From: Rhodococcus sp. KRD197 | Lineage (GTDB): Bacteria; Actinomycetota; Actinomycetes; Mycobacteriales; Mycobacteriaceae | Reading direction: 5' to 3' | Assembly: GCF_017168235.1 (NCBI RefSeq) | Contig: NZ_JABFAO010000011.1 | Coordinates: 679,513-743,512 of the forward strand | Length of the DNA: 64,000 nt | Part shown: positions 57,456-64,000 of the stretch, piece by piece | Position numbering within the stretch: position 1 is the stretch's first letter | How the letters are laid out: the number at the start of each line of letters is the position of its first letter | The notes under the pieces: model-generated | Database searches by the model: none | Seen by the model: the letters and a program-made list of their open reading frames with translations, nothing else | Told to the model about the DNA's origin: nothing | Position numbers and translations under genes: made by a program

Positions 57456-58448
57456 ATGGCTCCACGAACGATCGATCTGCGCTCCGATACCGTCACCCGT
57501 CCGGATGCGGCGATGCGTGCGGCGATGGCGGAGGCGGAGGTCGGCGACGATGTCCTCGATCACGATCCCACCATGGCTGCCCTCGAGGAACGCGTCGCGG
57601 CGATGCTCGGGTACGAGGCGGGCCTCTGGGTTCCGAGCGGAACGATGGGCAACACCATCGCGCTGATGATGCACCTGCGACGCGGCGACTCGTTCCTCGC
57701 TCCCGAACATGCGCACGTGCTCGGGTCGGAACTCGGAACGGCCGCCTGGCTCGCCCAGGGCATGCCCCAGGTGCTCCCCCACGACGCCGGCCCGGGACGC
57801 CCGACGCCCGCTGCCGTCGCCGCCGCCTCCGGTGCCGGTCCGTACTACACGCTGCATCCGCGGCTGCTGTGCCTGGAGAACTCGCACAACTTCGCCGGCG
57901 GGTCGGTGTTCGACGCCGAAGAATGGAATGCGCTCCTGAAAGCCGGCCGGGACGCAGGGTTGCTGGTGCACCTCGACGGCGCACGGGTCTGGAACGCAGC
58001 GGTCGCTCTGGGGGTCCCGGTGTCGGAGCTGACCCGCGGCGCCGACACCGTCCAGGTATGTCTGAGCAAAGGACTCGGCGCACCCGTCGGCTCGATGCTC
58101 GTCTCCGACACCGCACGCATCGGTGAGGCCAGGAGAATCCGCAAGATGCTCGGCGGAGGTGTCCGGCAGGGCGGTATCCTCGCCGCCGCCGGACTGGTTG
58201 CGCTCGACAACATCGACTCGCTCTCGGGCGATCACGCCAACGCGCGGCTGCTGGCCGACGGCCTACGCGAGCGGGGCTGGACCGTAGAACAGCCGGAAAC
58301 CAACATCGTCCTGGCCCGGTCTGGCGTATCGGTGGCCGACCTCGCCGAACGCGGCATCGCGGCCGTCACCGTCACCGGGAAGACCCGCTTCGTCACACAC
58401 CGGGATGTTTCCCGAGCCGATATCGAGGAAGCGCTGGCGCGCCTCTAA
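57456..58448 (+). CDS. Low-specificity L-threonine aldolase
   Basis: A 330-residue PLP enzyme of the beta-eliminating lyase/threonine aldolase family, cleaving threonine or allo-threonine to glycine and acetaldehyde. The N-terminal [13 protein letters not shown] and [10 protein letters not shown] are typical. The PLP Lys is in [12 protein letters not shown], preceded by [11 protein letters not shown] with the PLP-binding Asp. Three in-frame starts cluster (GTG 57447, ATG 57450, ATG 57456); none has a strong ribosome-binding site, and I used the last. The stop shares bases with the convergent aminotransferase stop. Confidence 0.9.
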   Translation: MAPRTIDLRSDTVTRPDAAMRAAMAEAEVGDDVLDHDPTMAALEERVAAMLGYEAGLWVPSGTMGNTIALMMHLRRGDSFLAPEHAHVLGSELGTAAWLAQGMPQVLPHDAGPGRPTPAAVAAASGAGPYYTLHPRLLCLENSHNFAGGSVFDAEEWNALLKAGRDAGLLVHLDGARVWNAAVALGVPVSELTRGADTVQVCLSKGLGAPVGSMLVSDTARIGEARRIRKMLGGGVRQGGILAAAGLVALDNIDSLSGDHANARLLADGLRERGWTVEQPETNIVLARSGVSVADLAERGIAAVTVTGKTRFVTHRDVSRADIEEALARL

Positions 58449-59602
58449 CCCCGAAGCAGCGGCTGCAGGCGAACGAGAGCCTCCTCGATGTCCGCCGTCG
58501 CGCCCGCGAACGAGAACCTGATCGTGTGGTGGCCGTGAACGGTATCGAAATCGACACCTGGTGCCACTGCCACACCCGTCCGCGCTAGAGCCTCCTCGCA
58601 CCAGGCCAGTGAATCATCGGTCAGGTGGGCGATGTCCGCGTACGCGTAGAACGCTCCGTCCGCGGGCGCGAGATCGGTCACCCCTGCCGCCGTCAGCCCG
58701 TCGAGCAGGATCCGCCGGTTCACCGCGTACCGCCGAACGTGCCCGTCGAGCTCGGCCCGCGAAGCCTCGGTGAACGCCGCGATCGCCGCCACCTGAGAAA
58801 TCGCCGGTGGACACACCGTCATGTTCGACGCCAGCCGCTCCACTGCGCGGCGCAGGTACGTCGGCAGCAGCATCCATCCGAGCCGCCACCCCGTCATCGA
58901 GAAGTACTTCGACACGGACCCGACGACGACCGCATCCCGCGAGGTCTCCCACGCACTCGATGTCTCCACGTCGCCGAAGGAGATGCCGTGGTAGATCTCG
59001 TCGGAAATCAGCAGTGTGCCGTGTGCCTGACACCAGCGCGCGATTGCGGCGAGTTCGTTGGGGTCGATGATCGTGCCCGTCGGGTTCGCCGGGCTGGCGA
59101 TGATCAGTCCCTTGGGCGGTTCCGGTAGGGACTCGAGCATCGCGACCGTCGGCTGAAACCGCGATTGCGGACCGCAGTCGAGCTCGACGACGCGGCAGCC
59201 GAGCGCGGCCAGGGTGTTGCGGTACGCGGGATAGCCGGGGCGGGCCATGACGACGGTGTCGCCGATATCGAAGGCCGCCAGGAACAGCAACGTGAACGCG
59301 CCCGAGGATCCGGTGGTGACGACGACGTCATCCGCGTCCACGGGCACTCCTGCCTCGGCGGCGTGGTACCGAGCGATGGCCTCGCGCAGGGGAAGGATCC
59401 CGAGGGTTTCGGTGTACCCCAGCAGGTGTCCGTCGAGGGCGTCACGAGTCGCCTGCAACACCGGCCCCGGTGCCGAAGTCGACGGCTGCCCCGCCGCGAG
59501 CGAGAGAACGTCGCCGTGGGTGCGCGTGCGCAGTGCTGCTGCCTTGAACACGTCCATCACATGGAACGGCTCGATGTTGCTTCTGCTCGACTCGGTGACC
59601 AC
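58445..59602 (-). CDS. PLP-dependent class I/II aminotransferase
   Basis: A 385-residue fold-type I aminotransferase. [11 protein letters not shown] is the cofactor/substrate loop, DEIYH holds the PLP-pyridine Asp and Tyr, [15 protein letters not shown] holds the Schiff-base Lys, and RFSFAG the substrate-carboxylate Arg. The start is the GTG at 59602, keeping the PFHVMDVF N-terminus conserved in relatives; the frame further upstream overlaps thiM's promoter region. Amino acid preference (aspartate, alanine/valine or aromatic) is not evident. Confidence 0.9.
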   Translation of the reverse strand: MVTESSRSNIEPFHVMDVFKAAALRTRTHGDVLSLAAGQPSTSAPGPVLQATRDALDGHLLGYTETLGILPLREAIARYHAAEAGVPVDADDVVVTTGSSGAFTLLFLAAFDIGDTVVMARPGYPAYRNTLAALGCRVVELDCGPQSRFQPTVAMLESLPEPPKGLIIASPANPTGTIIDPNELAAIARWCQAHGTLLISDEIYHGISFGDVETSSAWETSRDAVVVGSVSKYFSMTGWRLGWMLLPTYLRRAVERLASNMTVCPPAISQVAAIAAFTEASRAELDGHVRRYAVNRRILLDGLTAAGVTDLAPADGAFYAYADIAHLTDDSLAWCEEALARTGVAVAPGVDFDTVHGHHTIRFSFAGATADIEEALVRLQPLLRG

Positions 59603-59638
59603 GATTGCCGAGGCTATCGGTCGTGGAAGACTTGCCTG

Positions 59639-60481
59639 ATGCCGGAACCGAGATCTCACCCGACTGCGGGCGATGTCGCCGAGGCCCTGGAGACTTTGCG
59701 GTCGTCGACTCCGCTGGTGCAGTCGCTGACCAACGTCGTCTCGGCGAACTTCGTCACCAATGTTCTGCTGGCGGCGGGGGCGAGCAACGCGCACATCGAC
59801 AACGTGCACGAGGCTGCAGGATTCGCCGCGGTAGCCGGTGGTGTTCTGATCAATCTCGGCACTCCCGACGACGGCACCGCGGCAGCGTTCACCCTCGCCG
59901 CCGGCGCTGCCCGCGCAGCCGGCACACCGTGGGTGCTCGACCCGGTCGGTGTCGGCGGACTCCCCTGGCGAACAGAACTGGCTGCCGGGTTGCTCGCACT
60001 CGGACCCACTGCGATCAGGGGTAATGCCTCGGAGATCATCGCGCTCGCCGGCAGTTCAAGTCCCGGCAGTTCAGGTCGAGGGGTCGACAGCACCTCCGAA
60101 GCCGACGCCGCCGTACCCGCAGCACTGTCGCTGCTCGACTCCGCGCAGGTGGTCTCGGCCTCGGGACCGATCGACTACATCGTGGGGCGGGGGCCGTCGG
60201 GGCCGCTCGGAGTTCGAGTGAGCGGCGGAAACGCACTGCTCACCAAGGTCACCGCAACAGGGTGCTCACTCGCGGCACTGGTGGCCGCCTACCTTGCGGT
60301 GTCACCGAATCCGTTGATCGGCATCACCGCTGCGCACGTACACGTCGCGGTCGCTGCGGAGGCTGCCGCGCGGGGCGCATCGGGTCCGGGGTCCTTCGCT
60401 GTCGCCTACATCGACGCTCTCGCATCGGTCACCCCGGACGGTCTTCGCACGAGTGCGCGGATCGAACCTCTCGACGTGTGA
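59639..60481 (+). CDS. thiM: Hydroxyethylthiazole kinase
   Basis: A 280-residue ThiM kinase that phosphorylates the thiazole precursor for thiamine salvage. Motifs are PLVQSLTNVVSANFVTN at the N-terminus, DPVGVG, RGNASEI, and TATGCSL with the catalytic Cys. ATG start at 59639, only 36 bases from the divergent aminotransferase; no TPP-riboswitch-like structure fits there. A Ser/Gly-rich insertion (GSSSPGSSGRG) after RGNASEI arises from a 15-base tandem repeat. Other thiamine genes are not in the window. Confidence 0.93.
   Translation: MPEPRSHPTAGDVAEALETLRSSTPLVQSLTNVVSANFVTNVLLAAGASNAHIDNVHEAAGFAAVAGGVLINLGTPDDGTAAAFTLAAGAARAAGTPWVLDPVGVGGLPWRTELAAGLLALGPTAIRGNASEIIALAGSSSPGSSGRGVDSTSEADAAVPAALSLLDSAQVVSASGPIDYIVGRGPSGPLGVRVSGGNALLTKVTATGCSLAALVAAYLAVSPNPLIGITAAHVHVAVAAEAAARGASGPGSFAVAYIDALASVTPDGLRTSARIEPLDV
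60050..60079. repeat. 15-base tandem repeat within thiM
   Basis: Two adjacent units beginning GGCAGTTCA (60050-60064 and 60065-60079) encode the Ser/Gly-rich loop. They differ at a few positions in the second half. In frame, so the protein is not disrupted. Confidence 0.7.
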
Positions 60482-60487
60482 GGGCGT

Positions 60488-60515
60488 TCATCCACAGGCA
60501 GGCCCGTTATCCACA
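60488..60515 (+). promoter_or_regulatory. Two DnaA-box-like sequences
   Basis: TTATCCACA at 60507-60515 is a perfect DnaA-box match. TCATCCACA at 60488-60496 has one mismatch and is in the same orientation, 19 bases upstream. Both lie in the 85-base gap between thiM and the DUF559 gene. They may titrate DnaA or mark the promoter; coincidence is possible for such short motifs. Confidence 0.4.
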
Positions 60516-60566
60516 GATTCGATATCGGGCCCCATTTTGCGGTCGTTTTCGAGCAGAGTTCTCGCC

Positions 60567-61403
60567 ATGGGGGTCTACACGAGGGAGCAGCTGCTCGATT
60601 CGGGAATCGGTCGGTCGCGGATAGATCGGCGGGTCCGCAGCGGAACACTGGTTCGTCTGTTGCCGTGCGTCTACGCCGATCGTGATCCGTCGTATTACGA
60701 ACTGTGTGTTGCGGTGACGGTGTGGCGGGGGGACGCGGTGCTCAGTCACCTCAGCGCTGCCTGGTTATGGGGGATGCTCGACACCACGCCCACGCAGGTG
60801 CACGCGACCCTGCCCAGGAACACCCGAGTGAGCGGCCCCGACTGGTTGACGTTGCACCGCCGCAGCGTTGACACGGCCGAGGCACGCGGTCTGCCGGTCG
60901 TGCCCGCCGCACAGTGCTTCGTGGATGCGGCGGCGACGATGAGCGGCACCCCACTCGAGCAGATCGTCGACCGCAGCGTCGGAACAGTGGTGAGCTGGCG
61001 CGAGGCAGTCGATCACTGTGAGCGATCGGCAGGGATGACGGGAGTTCGCGAGGTTCGTCGCCAGCTCCGACAGTGTTGCCCGGGCACTCTGTCCGAGCCG
61101 GAACGCATGGTTGCCCGCGCCCTCACCGCTCGCGGAATCCGGATGGAGATCAATGCTTGGGTCGGCCGGTACCTGTGCGATCTGGTCGACAACTGTGCCA
61201 GGGTGATCGTCGAGATCGACGGGCGTGAGTTCCACAGTGACTCGCGCACTTTCGACAACGACCGGACTCGACAGAACTCACTGGTGCTGGACGACTGGTT
61301 GGTACTCAGGTTCTCTGCCGCCACTGTCTATCGCGATATCGAACGGGTGGCGGATCAGATCGCGGCCGTGGTGCGGCGACGTAGAAAGAGCAGGGGTGTC
61401 TGA
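60567..61403 (+). CDS. DUF559 / AbiEi-antitoxin-like protein
   Basis: A 278-residue protein with two parts. The N-terminal region (YTREQLLDSGIGRSRIDRRVRSGTLVRL) resembles the winged-helix of AbiEi-type antitoxin-like proteins. The C-terminal region has VIVEIDGREFHSD and VLRFSAATVYRD, the PD-(D/E)XK-like core of DUF559 (Vsr-related nuclease fold). Actinobacteria carry many stand-alone copies. No toxin partner is adjacent, so a true toxin-antitoxin role is doubtful. The ATG at 60567 gives the usual N-terminus. Function unknown, possibly DNA binding or cleavage. Confidence 0.87.
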   Translation: MGVYTREQLLDSGIGRSRIDRRVRSGTLVRLLPCVYADRDPSYYELCVAVTVWRGDAVLSHLSAAWLWGMLDTTPTQVHATLPRNTRVSGPDWLTLHRRSVDTAEARGLPVVPAAQCFVDAAATMSGTPLEQIVDRSVGTVVSWREAVDHCERSAGMTGVREVRRQLRQCCPGTLSEPERMVARALTARGIRMEINAWVGRYLCDLVDNCARVIVEIDGREFHSDSRTFDNDRTRQNSLVLDDWLVLRFSAATVYRDIERVADQIAAVVRRRRKSRGV

Positions 61404-61473
61404 CGCTCCTCTATCTGCACATTCTGACGGGATCCCGTCGGATACTGAAGATCGTGGAGCACCAGACACGGCC

Positions 61474-62724
61474 CTACAAGTTGATGCGACCCTCCGCCGC
61501 GGCCAAACCGATGTCGGTACGGAAGTGGCTGCCCGGGAGCCGGATTGCGTCGATCTTCGCGTAGGCGTCGATGCGTGCGGCATCCAAGTCGGCCCCGGTT
61601 CCGACGACGCTGAGCACTCGCCCACCTGCCGAGACCACGACACCGTCCTTTTTCGCTGTCCCCGCGTGCAGTACGCCCTCGGCCTCGGCACCGGTGATCG
61701 CATCGCCGGTTCGGGGCCGGCCCGGGTAGTTCTCGGCCGCGAGCACCACCGTCACCGCCGAACCGCTCTTCCACTGCAGCGGCTCGAGCGAACCCAGCGT
61801 GCCGGTCGCCGTCGCATTGAGGGCCGCACCGAGCGGAGATTCGAGCAGAGCGAGCACCGCCTGGGTCTCGGGATCGCCGAATCGGCAGTTGAACTCGACG
61901 ACCGCCGGGCCTGCAGCGCCGATAGCGAGGCCTGCATAGAGCAGACCGGAAAACGGGCAGCCGCGCTCGACCATCTCGGCTGCAACAGGTTCGACCACCT
62001 CTCGGACGATCTGAGCGGTCATCTCCTCGGGCAGCCACGGAAGCGGGGTGTATGCGCCCATTCCGCCGGTGTTGGGGCCGAGGTCACCGTCACCGACACG
62101 CTTGTGGTCCTGCGCCGGCAGCAGCGGAACGACGGTCGCACCGTCGACGAGGCAGAACAGTGACACCTCGGGGCCGTCGAGGAAGGACTCGAGCAGCACC
62201 GGATGGCCGGTTTCGAGAAGCTCCGCGGCATGGTCCCGTGCTGCGAGCCGATCGGTGGTGACGACCACGCCTTTGCCCGCAGCCAGACCGTCGTCCTTGA
62301 CCACCCAGTTCGGCCCGAACCGGTCGAGGGCCTCGTCGAGCAACGCGGGCGAGTCGACAATTTCGCTGTGCGCGGTTCGAACGCCCGCTGCTGCCATGAC
62401 GTCCTTCGCGAACGCCTTGGAGCCTTCGATTCGTGCCGCAGCAGCAGACGGGCCGAACGTCGCGATACCGGCCTCACGCAGGGCGTCGGCGACACCCAGG
62501 ACCAGTGGCACCTCCGGTCCGATGACGACGAGGTCGGCGCGCACCTTGCGCGCCAGCTCCGTCACCGCTTCACCGGAGGCGACGTCCACGTGATGCTGCT
62601 CGGCCAACGCGGCTGTGCCGGCGTTCCCAGGAGCGATCAACAGGGTGTCGACGTTCGGATCCTTGCTCAGAGCAAGGAGGAGGGCGTGCTCACGAGCACC
62701 GGAACCTATGACGAGTACGCGCAC
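61474..62724 (-). CDS. purD: Phosphoribosylamine-glycine ligase
   Basis: A 416-residue ATP-grasp enzyme, second purine step, forming GAR from phosphoribosylamine, glycine and ATP. Motifs: [13 protein letters not shown] at the N-terminus, [12 protein letters not shown] (ATP-grasp), [13 protein letters not shown] and [13 protein letters not shown] start at 62724. It is separated from the convergent DUF559 gene by 70 bases. It is the outermost purine gene in the window. Confidence 0.96.
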   Translation of the reverse strand: MRVLVIGSGAREHALLLALSKDPNVDTLLIAPGNAGTAALAEQHHVDVASGEAVTELARKVRADLVVIGPEVPLVLGVADALREAGIATFGPSAAAARIEGSKAFAKDVMAAAGVRTAHSEIVDSPALLDEALDRFGPNWVVKDDGLAAGKGVVVTTDRLAARDHAAELLETGHPVLLESFLDGPEVSLFCLVDGATVVPLLPAQDHKRVGDGDLGPNTGGMGAYTPLPWLPEEMTAQIVREVVEPVAAEMVERGCPFSGLLYAGLAIGAAGPAVVEFNCRFGDPETQAVLALLESPLGAALNATATGTLGSLEPLQWKSGSAVTVVLAAENYPGRPRTGDAITGAEAEGVLHAGTAKKDGVVVSAGGRVLSVVGTGADLDAARIDAYAKIDAIRLPGSHFRTDIGLAAAEGRINL

Positions 62725-62830
62725 AGTGCATCAGACTATCGGGTCACTCGTGCCGAAACCCGAGACACCCGAGCAGCGACGACTCGACATCCCTACCGGG
62801 GGCAATTCATGCAGGTCACAGGACGATGGG

Positions 62831-63454
62831 TCAGAAGTCGACAGCGGCCTTGCGGGCGAGTTCGATGTGCTGAGCCAGGTCCTCTTCCGGGGTGGCGGTG
62901 AGAACGGTCGGCGCGAAGCGGAGTGTCTGTGTGTCCGCGATCCCGACGAAACGCAGCCAGTCGTCGAAGAACGTCGAGGCGAAATCCGCCCCGAATTCGA
63001 TGGGGACACCCGGTGCGTAGACGCCGCTGGTGTAGACGACGAAGGCGCGTTTGCCTGCCATCAGGCCCGAGTACCCCTCGGCCGGGTCGAAGCCGAATGC
63101 CCAGCCCGGCTGGGTGACGATGTCGATCCACTGCTTGAGGATGTACGGCACTCCGGCGTTCCACATCGGGATGTTGAACACGTATGCGTCGGCCGCCGCG
63201 AACCGATCGAACACAGCACGCGCTGCGTCCCAGGCAGCAACCTGCTCTGCAGTCTGATCCTGGCCTCCGAACACAGCCATCTTCGCTTCCGCTGCGACGG
63301 AACCGAACTGGGGAAGCGGCTCGGCGAACAGATTCCACTTGTCGACCTCGAGGTCGGCATCGCGCTCTCGCAGAGCATCGAGGAAGTTCTCCGCGATCGC
63401 AAGTGACTGCGACCCCGGTCGCGCGGATGCGTTCACATGCAGAAACGTGGTCAT
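62831..63454 (-). CDS. FMN-dependent NADH-azoreductase / NAD(P)H dehydrogenase
   Basis: A 207-residue flavodoxin-like oxidoreductase of the AzoR/NQO type. The FMN-phosphate loop is NASARPGSQSLA, and MWNAGVPYILKQWID and TSGVYAPG line the flavin site. It probably reduces quinones or azo and nitro compounds with NAD(P)H. The ATG has a strong AGGAGAG ribosome-binding site. It is divergent from an HxlR-family regulator, a common pairing for redox- or electrophile-induced azoreductases. Confidence 0.92.
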   Translation of the reverse strand: MTTFLHVNASARPGSQSLAIAENFLDALRERDADLEVDKWNLFAEPLPQFGSVAAEAKMAVFGGQDQTAEQVAAWDAARAVFDRFAAADAYVFNIPMWNAGVPYILKQWIDIVTQPGWAFGFDPAEGYSGLMAGKRAFVVYTSGVYAPGVPIEFGADFASTFFDDWLRFVGIADTQTLRFAPTVLTATPEEDLAQHIELARKAAVDF

Positions 63455-63536
63455 GTTTTCTCTCCTGACATAAGCAATCGCGACGCGATAAGGTCGCTAC
63501 ACAAAACTTGCTCCACCCGGCGGCCAGTGACAAGAA

Positions 63537-63552
63537 GGCACTTTCAAGTGCC
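63537..63552. promoter_or_regulatory. Candidate HxlR operator palindrome
   Basis: GGCACTTTCAAGTGCC is a perfect seven-base inverted repeat with a two-base centre, midway in the 168-base gap between the azoreductase and the HxlR gene. The inner ACTT and AAGT half-sites resemble operators described for HxlR-family repressors (ACT/AGT half-sites). Probably bound by the adjacent regulator. Confidence 0.5.
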
Positions 63553-63622
63553 CAGGGCACCTGGACGTGCCTGACAGTCGGCGGCCTGTACGGATTTTCG
63601 ACACGACCGAGAGGCGCGCACA

Positions 63623-64000
63623 GTGACAATGACGGCGGAGCAATCTCGCGAGCAGGCCAAAAAGCAGTACAGCGTGTACCTGGAGAATTGCCCTGCGCAT
63701 CAACTCCTCGAAACACTGTCCAACAAGTGGGTCGCCCTGGTTCTGTGTGCACTCGGCGAGGGGGCCCACCGCCACAGCGAGTTGCGCAGGGTCATCGCAG
63801 GCGTCAGCCAGAAGATGCTCACCGCCACGCTGCGCTCGCTCGAACGCGACGGAATCATCGTCCGCGATGTGATTCCCGGCTTCCCCCGACATGTCGAGTA
63901 CCGTCTGACACCGCTCGGGGCGAGTCTGCTTCCCGTGGTGTACGGCATGAAGGAGTGGGCCGAGAACCACATGTCGGAGGTCCTCGCTCATCGCGAGTCT
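63623..64000 (+). CDS. HxlR family transcriptional regulator (partial)
   Basis: Winged-helix regulator cut by the window end after 126 codons. It begins at GTG 63623, eight bases from GAGAGG (an ATG two codons later is an alternative). CPAHQLLETLSNKWVALVL is the family's first helix with its Cys near the N-terminus, and the winged-helix continues with SQKMLTATLRSLERDG and VEYRLTPLG. A Cys at that position is the redox sensor in YodB/HypR-like members, so redox control of the divergent azoreductase is plausible. Only the C-terminal end is missing. Confidence 0.9.
   Translation, partial: MTMTAEQSREQAKKQYSVYLENCPAHQLLETLSNKWVALVLCALGEGAHRHSELRRVIAGVSQKMLTATLRSLERDGIIVRDVIPGFPRHVEYRLTPLGASLLPVVYGMKEWAENHMSEVLAHRES

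Noticed and set aside
59603-59638. TPP riboswitch upstream of thiM
   Set aside because: Only 36 bases separate the divergent starts and no thi-box-like sequence is visible.
60567-61403. A toxin-antitoxin pair at the AbiEi-like gene
   Set aside because: The neighbours are thiM and purD; no AbiEii-like nucleotidyltransferase toxin is adjacent.
1-64000. CRISPR arrays, tRNA/rRNA genes, IS elements, prophage genes
   Set aside because: No regularly spaced direct repeats, tRNA-like cloverleaf, or transposase, integrase or phage motifs were seen on reading; automated scans were not possible.

Overview
The window is a chromosomal segment of a high-GC mycolic-acid actinobacterium, most likely a Rhodococcus (or a close Nocardiaceae relative). 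The evidence is the high-GC coding style, frequent GTG starts, an IdeR-type iron box of mycobacterial form, and the order of the backbone genes. That backbone (pabC-like, DUF3073, purM, purF, sterol-carrier protein, purL, M18 aminopeptidase, purQ, purS, oligopeptidase B, purC, purB, purD) matches, from memory, the Mycobacterium tuberculosis block around Rv0772-Rv0812. Eight de novo purine genes (purM, F, L, Q, S, C, B, D) are present, all on the minus strand.

Layout. 1-2.4 kb: cytochrome bd oxidase (cydB cut by the window edge, cydA). 2.5-5.6 kb: aminodeoxychorismate-lyase-like enzyme, YgfZ, MOSC protein, DUF3073. 5.7-17.4 kb: purM, purF, SCP protein, CPBP protease, alpha/beta hydrolase, purL, M18 aminopeptidase, purQ and purS, plus a hypothetical gene and a VOC gene. 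17.5-19.8 kb: MBL-fold hydrolase, small membrane protein, DUF2334 protein, glutathione peroxidase. 19.9-23.7 kb: a dicarboxylate symporter divergent from a CitA/DcuS-type two-component system. 23.8-28.3 kb: oligopeptidase B, purC and an MFS exporter broken by a one-base frameshift.

28.3-54.0 kb: a mixed catecholate-hydroxamate siderophore locus inserted between the purC and purB parts of the backbone. It encodes synthesis of 2,3-dihydroxybenzoate (DHB) (isochorismate synthase, isochorismatase, dehydrogenase), its activation (AMP ligase, free-standing aryl carrier protein), an ornithine N-hydroxylase, a 4139-residue NRPS, a heterodimeric ABC transporter, a substrate-binding lipoprotein and two siderophore-interacting reductases. 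Four IdeR-like boxes sit upstream of four transcription units, so the locus looks coherently iron-repressed. The NRPS reads C-A-PCP-E / C-PCP / C-A-PCP / C-A-PCP. Hand-read A-domain codes suggest a basic residue (Arg/Lys-like, epimerised), Gly and N-hydroxyornithine. The second module has no A domain and the enzyme has no thioesterase. This resembles the heterobactin pathway but is not identical to the arrangement I remember for it.

54-64 kb: HIT protein, HAD phosphatase, purB, TetR regulator, threonine aldolase, aminotransferase, thiM, a DUF559/AbiEi-like gene, purD, an azoreductase and a divergent HxlR regulator cut by the window edge.

Outside genes, the main unexplained signal is a dispersed palindromic element (four good copies, two degenerate ones) lying at gene 3' ends and supplying the stop codons of flanking genes. 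No tRNA, rRNA, CRISPR array, transposase or integrase was seen, and no gene-free stretch exceeds about 210 bases.
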